A DNA stretch of 64,000 nt from Bin25 sp026709415 (GTDB lineage Bacteria > Bacteroidota > Bacteroidia > Flavobacteriales > Flavobacteriaceae). Under the pieces are notes generated by a model that was not told the DNA's origin, ran no database searches, and saw only the letters and a program-made list of their open reading frames with translations. The stretch covers positions 2,356,001 through 2,420,000 of the forward strand of contig OZ241330.1 in NCBI GenBank assembly GCA_965200045.1, in the 5' to 3' direction. Shown one piece after another: positions 8,358 through 15,186 of this stretch. Each line of letters starts with the position of its first letter. Position 1 is the stretch's first letter. The translations under genes and the position numbers were made by a program.

Positions 8358-9903
8358 TGTCGATATTATAAAACACCCCTTGATTGATATTGATCTGTTT
8401 GGCTTGTTGGATAATCAAATGGGCGATACTCACCATATTTCTAAGCTCACATAGTTCAACATCTAATTTATTTCGATTATAAATTTTTAATACTTGTTTA
8501 TAAATATTGTTCATTGCTATTTCAGCAATATCTAAATTTTGATTGCTTTTAAAAATGCCCACATAGTTGGTCATGGTATCTTGTAATTGTTGACATAATG
8601 AATGGGTGATTTCAGGATTATTGAATTCTTGATATTGTTTTCCTTTCCAACTTGGAATTTTTTCATAGATAGAACTAGGCGGTGGTTGGTCTTTTAAAGA
8701 CTTTATACAATGCATTGCTGCCCGATGTGAAAAAACTATGGATTCTAAAAGTGAATTGGAAGCCAACCGATTGGCCCCATGTAATCCAGTTGAACTACAT
8801 TCTCCGATGGCATACAATCGTTTTAATCCCGATTCTGCATACTCATTGACCGCAATCCCCCCACAAAAATAGTGTGCCACTGGCACTACAGGTATAAATT
8901 GATGTTCTGGATTGATACCAATGTCGATGAGTTGTCTGTAAATATTGGGTAATCTTTTGAGCCACTTATTATGTGGAATATTTCGTGCGTCCAAATGAAC
9001 ATAGTCGAGTTTTCCTTTTTGAATTTCTGTTGCTATTCCCCTTGCCACCACATCTCTTGGGGCCATTTCTTTTTCTAGGTGATATTGGAACATAAATTGA
9101 AGGCCATCGTGGTTTAAAAGTTTGGCACCAAGACCTCTCAACACTTCTGAAATCAAAAACGTTCTTCCATCAACTTTAGGAAACAATCCCGTAGGATGAA
9201 ATTGAACAAAAGGTAAATTTTCCATATATATTTTGGCTCTATAGGCGGCTCCAAGACCATCCCCTGTTGATTCGGGAGGGTTTGTAGTATGGCGATATAA
9301 CTGACCGGCTCCGCCGGTGGATAACACAGTAAATTTTGCACTAAGCGTGATGATTTGCCTTTGTTCTTTCGAGATGACATAAGCTCCATAGCAACAGTTG
9401 TAATTCGATTTGAGATGATGGTCGGTAATCAAATCAACCAACGTGTGATTTCTTAGACAGGTTACATTGGGAAGCTTTTTAATTTTTTTTACAAGTGCTT
9501 GTTGGATTTCATGACCAGTGATATCTTTGTGGTGTATGATTCGATGGGCTGAATGTCCGGCCTCTTTTGTCAGATGTAATTGCCCGTTTTTTGTATCAAA
9601 TTGAATCCCCCATTGTAATAATTCATCGATTCGTTGACCGGCTTCCTTAACCACAAATTCGATGACGTCTTTTTTGTTTTGATACCCTCCAGCTTCTAGC
9701 GTATCATCGATATGCTTCGTATAAGAGTCTTTGACAAAATCTTTGACAACAGCAATTCCTCCCTGTGCATAGCGCGTATTACCCTCATCGAACTCCCCTT
9801 TAGAAATCAAAGCGATTTTAGCATTGGGATTTTGTTCAGAAACTTTTATAGCAAACGTCAATCCTGAAATACCGGTTCCTATAACAAGGATATCATAAAC
9901 CAT
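8350..9903 (-). CDS. nadB: L-aspartate oxidase
   Basis: FAD flavoprotein oxidising L-aspartate to iminoaspartate, which NadA condenses with dihydroxyacetone phosphate. The N-terminus has the FAD-binding GTGISGLTFAIKV; then NTRYAQGGIAVV, the active-site region EAGHSAHRIIHHKDITG, STGGAGQLYRHTTNP, STGDGLGAAYRA, VQFHPTGLF and the C-terminal GGIAVNEYAESGLKRLYAIG with a His-Gly FAD contact (GLHGANRLASNSLLE). 517 aa, normal length. It starts two bases after the nadA stop. Confidence 0.95.
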   Translation of the reverse strand: MVYDILVIGTGISGLTFAIKVSEQNPNAKIALISKGEFDEGNTRYAQGGIAVVKDFVKDSYTKHIDDTLEAGGYQNKKDVIEFVVKEAGQRIDELLQWGIQFDTKNGQLHLTKEAGHSAHRIIHHKDITGHEIQQALVKKIKKLPNVTCLRNHTLVDLITDHHLKSNYNCCYGAYVISKEQRQIITLSAKFTVLSTGGAGQLYRHTTNPPESTGDGLGAAYRAKIYMENLPFVQFHPTGLFPKVDGRTFLISEVLRGLGAKLLNHDGLQFMFQYHLEKEMAPRDVVARGIATEIQKGKLDYVHLDARNIPHNKWLKRLPNIYRQLIDIGINPEHQFIPVVPVAHYFCGGIAVNEYAESGLKRLYAIGECSSTGLHGANRLASNSLLESIVFSHRAAMHCIKSLKDQPPPSSIYEKIPSWKGKQYQEFNNPEITHSLCQQLQDTMTNYVGIFKSNQNLDIAEIAMNNIYKQVLKIYNRNKLDVELCELRNMVSIAHLIIQQAKQININQGVFYNIDNE

Positions 9904-9905
9904 AG

Positions 9906-10904
9906 TTATCCCAGTTCGAGCATCCGGTCAATGGGTGCTTTGGCTTGTATCATTAATTGTTGGTCTAAAGTGATTTCTGGTAGTTCAAATTTCAGGCAGT
10001 TGTATAGCTTTTGCATTGTGTTGAGCTTCATGTAGGCACATTCACTACATGCACAAGTGTCGTCCTGAACTGGGGCTGGTATAAATTCTTTTTGAGGACA
10101 TACTTTTTGCATTTGATGAAGAATCCCTGCTTCAGTGGCGACAATATATTGAGAAGCATCATCGCTTTGAACAAAATTTAACAGTCCAGATGTACTGCCG
10201 ATATAATGTGCTATATCTAGTATAGGAGATTCACTTTCAGGATGTGCAATGAATTTGGCCTGGGGATATTGTTGAAACATCTTGACAATTTTATCAAAAG
10301 AAAAGGCTTCATGAACCACACAAGCGCCATCCCATAAAATCATGGGACGGTTTAATTCTTTCATTAAAAATCTACCCAGATTTTTATCAGGAGCAAAAAT
10401 GATTCTCTTGTTTTTATCAATGGAGTCAATCACACGTTTTGCATTTGAAGAAGTACAGACAATATCAGAAAGGGCTTTTATTTCTGCTGTACAATTGATG
10501 TAAGTGACAACAATTGCGTCGGGATATTGTGCTTTAAATTTCGCAAATTCATTGGATGGACAAGAATCAGCTAAAGAACATCCCGCTTTTAAATCTGGAA
10601 GCAAGACCTTTTTAGTAGGATTGATGATTTTGGCGGTTTCTGCCATGAAATGAACGCCTGCAAAGACGATGATTTTAGATTCAACTTTTGCAGCAGCTTG
10701 GGCTAAAAAAAGGCTATCCCCCAAAAAATCTGCCAGTTCTTGGATTTCAGGTTCTTGATAGTAATGAGCCAACAAAACAGCATCTTTCGACTTTTTTAAC
10801 TTGATAAATTCTTTTTCAAAATCAATTTCTTTGGAATGTTTAATATCCAAATAACCGACTCTATCTAAATTCTCTTTGGCTTTTTGAAATGTGTCAACGA
10901 TCAT
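9906..10904 (-). CDS. nadA: Quinolinate synthase
   Basis: [4Fe-4S] enzyme forming quinolinate from iminoaspartate and dihydroxyacetone phosphate. Motifs: AVLLAHYYQEPEIQELADF, CSLADSCP, INCTAEIKALSD, VCTSSNA, FIAHPESES, ATEAGI and the C-terminal cysteine cluster DTCACSECAYM. The ATG at 10904 (MIVDTFQKAKENLDRVGYLD) is chosen over the TTG at 10922 because of codon type and the position of the -7 box at 10930-10937. First gene of the nad operon; a mobile cassette ends only about 57 bases upstream. Confidence 0.94.
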   Translation of the reverse strand: MIVDTFQKAKENLDRVGYLDIKHSKEIDFEKEFIKLKKSKDAVLLAHYYQEPEIQELADFLGDSLFLAQAAAKVESKIIVFAGVHFMAETAKIINPTKKVLLPDLKAGCSLADSCPSNEFAKFKAQYPDAIVVTYINCTAEIKALSDIVCTSSNAKRVIDSIDKNKRIIFAPDKNLGRFLMKELNRPMILWDGACVVHEAFSFDKIVKMFQQYPQAKFIAHPESESPILDIAHYIGSTSGLLNFVQSDDASQYIVATEAGILHQMQKVCPQKEFIPAPVQDDTCACSECAYMKLNTMQKLYNCLKFELPEITLDQQLMIQAKAPIDRMLELG

Positions 10905-10929
10905 GACTGCCGATTGAACCAATACAACG

Positions 10930-10937
10930 CAAAATTA
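10930..10937 (-). promoter_or_regulatory. Predicted -7 box of the nad operon
   Basis: TAATTTTG on the minus strand, matching the Bacteroidota sigma-ABfr -7 consensus TAnnTTTG, 25 bases before the nadA ATG. The region where a -33 element would lie is now occupied by the target duplication and terminus of the methyltransferase cassette. No clear -33 TTG is seen. Confidence 0.45.
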
Positions 10938-10960
10938 CTAGAAATGGGGTGTATACTTTT

Positions 10961-10988
10961 GGGGATTATATACTTAAGTGCCTAAAGG
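10961..10988 (+). repeat. Left terminal inverted repeat of the methyltransferase cassette
   Basis: Starts GGGGATTATATAC and continues TTAAGTGCC then TAAAGG. The right copy at 12441-12470 read on the other strand is nearly identical (about 26 of 29 positions). The immediately preceding ATACTTTT is the left target-site duplication. Confidence 0.85.
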
Positions 10989-11182
10989 TATTCGATTTTT
11001 CAGATTCATCACATCATCAGGCATTGCATCCTTATCTCTTGAATCCCGACACTTGACGAAAAACTATCCTCCCCAATCCTTCTGGGGTGGTCTCCATATG
11101 GATATCTCGTTCCAAATCCAATTTGTTGGGTTGCCAGTCGTAGGCTAATGGATAAATATCGAACGAAATATTTATTAGTTAC

Positions 11183-12289
11183 TTATAAAAAAGAAGATAA
11201 GCCAGTTTCTGTTGAGTTTGATGAATCAAAAATTAGTTGACTTTTATCCCATGCTTTGTAATAAGTGTAAAAACGATTATCTCCTCCTTTAATCTTATCT
11301 ACTGCGTTTATACTAATTTCTATTTCTTGTTCTGTCATCACTGGAATTTCATGATGATGGTTGAAATATTTTAATGGCTTGTGAAAATTTTCAATGAATG
11401 ATTTGTGGGTGTTGATTCGTTCGATTAAAATATCATTTAATTGATTAACGGATTGATTTTTAATGCGATTAGTGATAATATCTCTTAAATTCACATCTAT
11501 TTCTATTCCCACACTATTTCTTTCTAATAACATAGATGCTAATGTTGTGGTTCCTGTTCCAAGAAAAGGGTCGAGTACGATCTCTCCTTTCACAGAGAAC
11601 ATGTTAATCAGTCGATAAGGAACTTCAAAAGGATAGGCTGCACTTCTGTCTCTACTTTTTTTAGTGTTTAATTTTTGTTTTGTTCCGCTAAAATTCCATA
11701 AATCACTAAACCAAATATTTCTTTCTTCCCAAAAATAAGAACTCTCTTTTCTATTTACTTTTTGCTCTAATGTTTTAAACTCCCTTCTTCTTCCTTTTCG
11801 GAATATCAATATCCACTCGTGTTCTAATGTGACATAAGCTCCTACAGGTAACATGCCTGAACCCATAAATTTATTAGGCGCATTGGTTACTTTTCGCCAC
11901 AGAATATTTGGTAAGTTATGATGCCCAAGATCGATGAATTTTTGAAGTATTCTTCCATGATTTGAATAAAGAGAAAACTTTTTGTCGATCGTTCGAGTAG
12001 CGTCTCCAATATTAATACAACTGATACCTCCTGGAATCAACACTCTATCCAATTCTTCCCATATTAAATCTAACTCTTGATGCATTAATTCGAAAGCTAA
12101 TCGCCCTTTGTTATTCTTTAATGCTTTTTCAATATCCTTGTTTTGTTCTGAAAAAATACTATCCCACATTTCAATCATGGGGTATGGTGGTGAGGTTACC
12201 ACGAGATGTATACTTTCATCCTTTATATTTTTTATTCTATTGGCGTTACAATAAAATATTTTATGCTCTGTTTTTTTTATATCTCCCAC
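11183..12289 (-). CDS. Site-specific DNA methyltransferase (N4-cytosine/N6-adenine, beta-type), cassette cargo
   Basis: S-adenosylmethionine-dependent DNA methyltransferase of the N4/N6 amino class. Catalytic motif IV is near the N-terminus (VVTSPPYPMIEMWD, about residues 30-43; TSPPY is common in N4-cytosine enzymes). The SAM-binding motif I is C-terminal (EIVLDPFLGTGTTTLASMLL, about residues 238-257, followed by SVGIEID). This order is the beta arrangement. 368 aa, intact, GTG start at 12289. No restriction endonuclease is adjacent: the rest of the cassette is non-coding apart from a 41-codon unknown fragment in the downstream 150 bases. It is therefore an orphan by context. Recognition site unknown. 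Confidence 0.85.
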   Translation of the reverse strand: MGDIKKTEHKIFYCNANRIKNIKDESIHLVVTSPPYPMIEMWDSIFSEQNKDIEKALKNNKGRLAFELMHQELDLIWEELDRVLIPGGISCINIGDATRTIDKKFSLYSNHGRILQKFIDLGHHNLPNILWRKVTNAPNKFMGSGMLPVGAYVTLEHEWILIFRKGRRREFKTLEQKVNRKESSYFWEERNIWFSDLWNFSGTKQKLNTKKSRDRSAAYPFEVPYRLINMFSVKGEIVLDPFLGTGTTTLASMLLERNSVGIEIDVNLRDIITNRIKNQSVNQLNDILIERINTHKSFIENFHKPLKYFNHHHEIPVMTEQEIEISINAVDKIKGGDNRFYTYYKAWDKSQLIFDSSNSTETGLSSFL

Positions 12290-12440
12290 TATATAATCAC
12301 TTTGCTCCTCGCCTCATTGGAAGTTCCATTACATTTTTTCAAATCGATAGATTACGATACTTTATCCTGCATCGCGTTCACCTCAGAACTCATCGAGCCT
12401 AACGGTCTAGGTATCGAAAATACTGATTTTTCGGAATAAA

Positions 12441-12470
12441 TGCCTTTTGGCATTTAAGTATATAATCCCG
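12441..12470 (-). repeat. Right terminal inverted repeat of the methyltransferase cassette
   Basis: On the minus strand reads CGGGATTATATACTTAAATG then CCAAAAGGCA, the partner of the left repeat. It is followed on the plus strand by the second ATACTTTT copy at 12471-12478. Confidence 0.85.
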
Positions 12471-12484
12471 ATACTTTTTGACGA

Positions 12485-13171
12485 TTATTGGATTTTTAGA
12501 GCATCATCGACACTATACTCCCCGATATGGGTTCTCCTCAATTGAATCAAATGAGCCCCTGAGTCACATTTTTTTCCAAAATCATTGACAAGTGACCGAA
12601 TATAAGTTCCCTTGCTACAGGTGATTGTAAAATGAATACTAGGCATATGAATTTGATTAATCTGAAACTTTTCAACCGATATTTTCCTAGCTCTAAGGGT
12701 TGTTTTTTTTCCATTTCTAGCATACTGATATAATCTTTTTCCTTCTTTTTTTATGGCCGAATAAATCGGAGGAAATTGATCTTGCTCTCCAACAAATTCT
12801 TTGGATTTTTCAATAATCAGATCACTAGTAATATGATCAAATAAATAGTTGGCATTCACTGGTGTTTCCAAATCAAAAGAAGGTGTGGTTTGTCCGAATT
12901 TCAGGGTTCCTTGGTAGGTTTTGGATAAGGATTGAAATTCTTGAATCTCTTTGGTCTTTTTTCCGGTAGCGAGAATCAATAGTCCAGTAGCCAAAGGATC
13001 CAGTGTTCCAGCATGCCCAACTTTTAATTTTATAATCTGATACTGCTTTTGTAGATGCAGTTTGATTTTTTTTACGACATCAAACGACGACCATTCATAG
13101 GGCTTATCCACTAGGATGATTTGACCTTCGATTAGTTCTTGTTGACTGAATTGAAAACTAGAAAATTTCAT
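12485..13171 (-). CDS. truB: tRNA pseudouridine-55 synthase
   Basis: Isomerises U55 in the T-loop of tRNAs. N-terminal IILVDKPYEWSSFDVVKKIK, then the catalytic-Asp motif KVGHAGTLDPLATGLLILAT and later YSAIKKEGKRLYQYAR and SKGTYIRSLVND. The ATG at 13171 (MKFSSFQFSQQELIEG) fits family starts better than the upstream in-frame start at 13192. It overlaps the uppP end by about 14 bases, as the last gene of ftsX-DUF3098-uppP-truB. The stop is only 7 bases from the target duplication of the methyltransferase cassette. Confidence 0.94.
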   Translation of the reverse strand: MKFSSFQFSQQELIEGQIILVDKPYEWSSFDVVKKIKLHLQKQYQIIKLKVGHAGTLDPLATGLLILATGKKTKEIQEFQSLSKTYQGTLKFGQTTPSFDLETPVNANYLFDHITSDLIIEKSKEFVGEQDQFPPIYSAIKKEGKRLYQYARNGKKTTLRARKISVEKFQINQIHMPSIHFTITCSKGTYIRSLVNDFGKKCDSGAHLIQLRRTHIGEYSVDDALKIQ

Positions 13172-13946
13172 AACCCATGGCCCAAAGACCAACTACAGCA
13201 CAATAAATCGCAAAATATTTTAATTGACTGAGGACTACCAAACGTACCATCCATATGCAAGCGACTATCCCCATGATTAGACTAGAAAAAAAACCAACCA
13301 GAATTGGCATCCATTCCATGGTTAATTCAAATGAACTAGCGTTTAAAATAGAATGCAGCATACTGCCTAATATGATGGGGACAACCATTAAAAAAGAAAA
13401 CTCTGTAACGGATTTTCTATCTGATTTTAAGAATATTCCCGTGGCTATGGTAGCTCCACTTCTAGAAATCCCAGGAAGAATAGCAACGGCTTGACTGAAG
13501 CCCATCATGAGGGCTTTTTTATGCGTTAGAGCTCTTGTGGAAGTTTTGATTCGATCACTTAAATATAATAGGAGGGCCGTGATCAAAAGCATCAAACCCA
13601 CCAATAGGATATTTTGATGATAAACCGACGCTATGACATCTTCTAAAAAAAAGCCCATGACCCCTGCAGGAATCATGGATACTACTATTTTACTGGCAAA
13701 TCCCAAACTTTCTTTATCCCCTTGTATCATTTTAATCAGGAGGCCACTAATGTTTTTGCGAAACACGATGATAGTACTCAAAGCAGTAGCCAGATGTAAT
13801 GTTAAAGTGAAAAACAAGCTTTCTTTGGCCATTAAATCAATTCCAAACATGGCTTTTGATAATTCGATATGACCAGAAGAAGACACTGGCAAGAATTCAG
13901 TTAATCCTTGGATAATCCCAATCACTAAGGCCTCAAAAAAATTCAT
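13158..13946 (-). CDS. uppP: Undecaprenyl-diphosphate phosphatase (BacA/UppP)
   Basis: Integral membrane phosphatase recycling undecaprenyl pyrophosphate for peptidoglycan and surface glycan assembly. Conserved motifs: GIIQGLTEFLPVSSSGH near the N-terminus and the second active-site loop ILPGISRSGATIATG. About 262 aa with multiple membrane helices, full length. Overlaps the DUF3098 gene by 4 bases and truB at its end. Confidence 0.95.
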   Translation of the reverse strand: MNFFEALVIGIIQGLTEFLPVSSSGHIELSKAMFGIDLMAKESLFFTLTLHLATALSTIIVFRKNISGLLIKMIQGDKESLGFASKIVVSMIPAGVMGFFLEDVIASVYHQNILLVGLMLLITALLLYLSDRIKTSTRALTHKKALMMGFSQAVAILPGISRSGATIATGIFLKSDRKSVTEFSFLMVVPIILGSMLHSILNASSFELTMEWMPILVGFFSSLIMGIVACIWMVRLVVLSQLKYFAIYCAVVGLWAMGYEIF

Positions 13947-14188
13947 TGACTGGCTTTTGGTTTTGCCATGATGGCATAAATAGCCAAAACAAAACCGCTC
14001 AAAACTATTGTGGGGGCTAAGCGAATTCTTTGAAAGTTAAAAATTAGAGGATTAAACACATCGGGATCATCACTACCGCCTCCAACCATCAAAGTAAACC
14101 CTATGGCAATCAATACCAAGGCAACTCCTAAAATCTGATAATTACGTTTTCCAAAAAGCAGTTTGTATTTGGTTTGTTTTTCAGCCAT
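13943..14188 (-). CDS. DUF3098 family small membrane protein
   Basis: An 81-aa protein with two membrane helices (ILGVALVLIAIGFTLMVGGG and APTIVLSGFVLAIYAIMA) and the segment DDPDVFNPLIFNFQRIRLAP typical of DUF3098, a Bacteroidota-specific family usually located between ftsX and uppP, as here. Molecular role unknown; context suggests envelope or division work. Starts 9 bases after ftsX and overlaps uppP by 4. Confidence 0.88.
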   Translation of the reverse strand: MAEKQTKYKLLFGKRNYQILGVALVLIAIGFTLMVGGGSDDPDVFNPLIFNFQRIRLAPTIVLSGFVLAIYAIMAKPKASQ

Positions 14189-14197
14189 TTCTAGGAC

Positions 14198-15085
14198 TTA
14201 AAATTTATAAGCATCGACCGTTGTGATTCTTAGATAATAACTAGTGGTCATATAGGAACTGATCCCCGTAATCAATAAACTGATGATTGGTATAGACACC
14301 AATAAGACCCCCACCTCAATCAATTCACTGATGAGATTTAATTGAGGAAATGTATTTTGTAACAAATGGACTAAGAACGCCAATGAAACAATAGTTAAAA
14401 TTGAGGCAATAAACCCCAACCATAAATTTCGATTGACAAATGGTCTTCTAATAAAAGATTTAGAAGCTCCAACGAGTTGCATTGTTTTAATGACCACTCT
14501 TTTAGAATAAATCGAGAGCTTGACTGTTGTATTGATCATCACCATGGTCAAAAACATAAAGAATGCTACCACTATAATCAACACAAAAATGATTTTAGAA
14601 AAATTGTTTCCAAGAACATTCAACACCGATGAATTATACACAATTTCTTGAACAGGGGGAAACAACCCCAATAATTCAGACTTTTTCATTTCTAAACTAT
14701 CGATGGTCACAAAAGAAGAGTTGAACTGAATTTCAAATGAACTTTGAAGTGGATTATGACCTAAAAACTCGATAAAGTCTTCACCTATGACTTGAGCAAA
14801 TTCTTCAGCGGCACTTTCTTTGGAAATATAATCAAGCGTTTTGACCGCTGGATCTATTTCTAAAAAATTTCGAATTTCATTAGTTTCTAAAGGAGTGATC
14901 TGATCACTGAGGTATACCGAAAACGAGATTTCTTCTTTGACTTGGTTGATTAGACTTTTGGTGTTGATTAATAAAAGACCCAATACGCCTAAAAAAAATA
15001 ATACTAGCCAGATTCCGATAACTACAGAGATTTGTCTGGTAATGATTCTGCCGCTGTACCCCCTCTTTTTTTCTGATTGGTTCAA
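14198..15085 (-). CDS. ftsX: Cell division protein FtsX
   Basis: Permease-like partner of FtsE that controls peptidoglycan hydrolases at the septum. Four membrane helices: one after a short cytoplasmic N-terminus (VVIGIWLVLFFLGVLGLLLI), a large periplasmic loop, then three at the C-terminus. The frame is open from GTG 15124, but a -7 box (15106-15113) lies inside that extension. The TTG at 15085 (MNQSEKKRGYSGRIITRQIS) gives about 18 residues before the first helix, as in relatives, and is preferred. First gene of an operon with DUF3098, uppP and truB; divergent from leuS. Confidence 0.88.
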   Translation of the reverse strand: MNQSEKKRGYSGRIITRQISVVIGIWLVLFFLGVLGLLLINTKSLINQVKEEISFSVYLSDQITPLETNEIRNFLEIDPAVKTLDYISKESAAEEFAQVIGEDFIEFLGHNPLQSSFEIQFNSSFVTIDSLEMKKSELLGLFPPVQEIVYNSSVLNVLGNNFSKIIFVLIIVVAFFMFLTMVMINTTVKLSIYSKRVVIKTMQLVGASKSFIRRPFVNRNLWLGFIASILTIVSLAFLVHLLQNTFPQLNLISELIEVGVLLVSIPIISLLITGISSYMTTSYYLRITTVDAYKF

Positions 15086-15105
15086 TTCATTCAAAATATA
15101 GAGGG

Positions 15106-15113
15106 CAAAAATA
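15106..15113 (-). promoter_or_regulatory. Predicted -7 box for the ftsX operon
   Basis: TATTTTTG on the minus strand (TAnnTTTG consensus), 21 bases before the TTG proposed as the ftsX start. It lies within the longest possible ftsX frame, which argues for the shorter start. Confidence 0.4.
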
Positions 15114-15160
15114 AAGGATTTCACTGGCTATGATTCAACAATAAAAGATTCTAATAACTT

Positions 15161-15168
15161 TAAGTTTG
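15161..15168 (+). promoter_or_regulatory. Predicted -7 box for leuS
   Basis: TAAGTTTG matches the Bacteroidota TAnnTTTG -7 element. It overlaps the most upstream possible leuS start (TTG 15166), which would put that codon before the transcript begins; the TTG at 15187 fits better. Confidence 0.5.
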
Positions 15169-15186
15169 CACTTTATTTATAAGAAA

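Larger units (their letters stand above)
10961..12470. mobile_element. Transposase-less cassette carrying a DNA methyltransferase (IS1595-like ends)
   Basis: A 1510-bp segment bounded by inverted repeats: GGGATTATATACTTAA at 10962-10977 and its reverse complement at 12454-12469, with similarity continuing inward (TGCC, AAAGG). It is flanked by a perfect 8-bp direct repeat, ATACTTTT, at 10953-10960 and 12471-12478, the footprint of transposition. Inside is one intact gene (11183-12289, minus) and no transposase. The termini closely match those of the cassette at 38189-39714, which retains an IS1595 transposase fragment; IS1595 elements make 8-bp duplications. It sits between truB and nadA, which are on the same strand. 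Confidence 0.85.
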
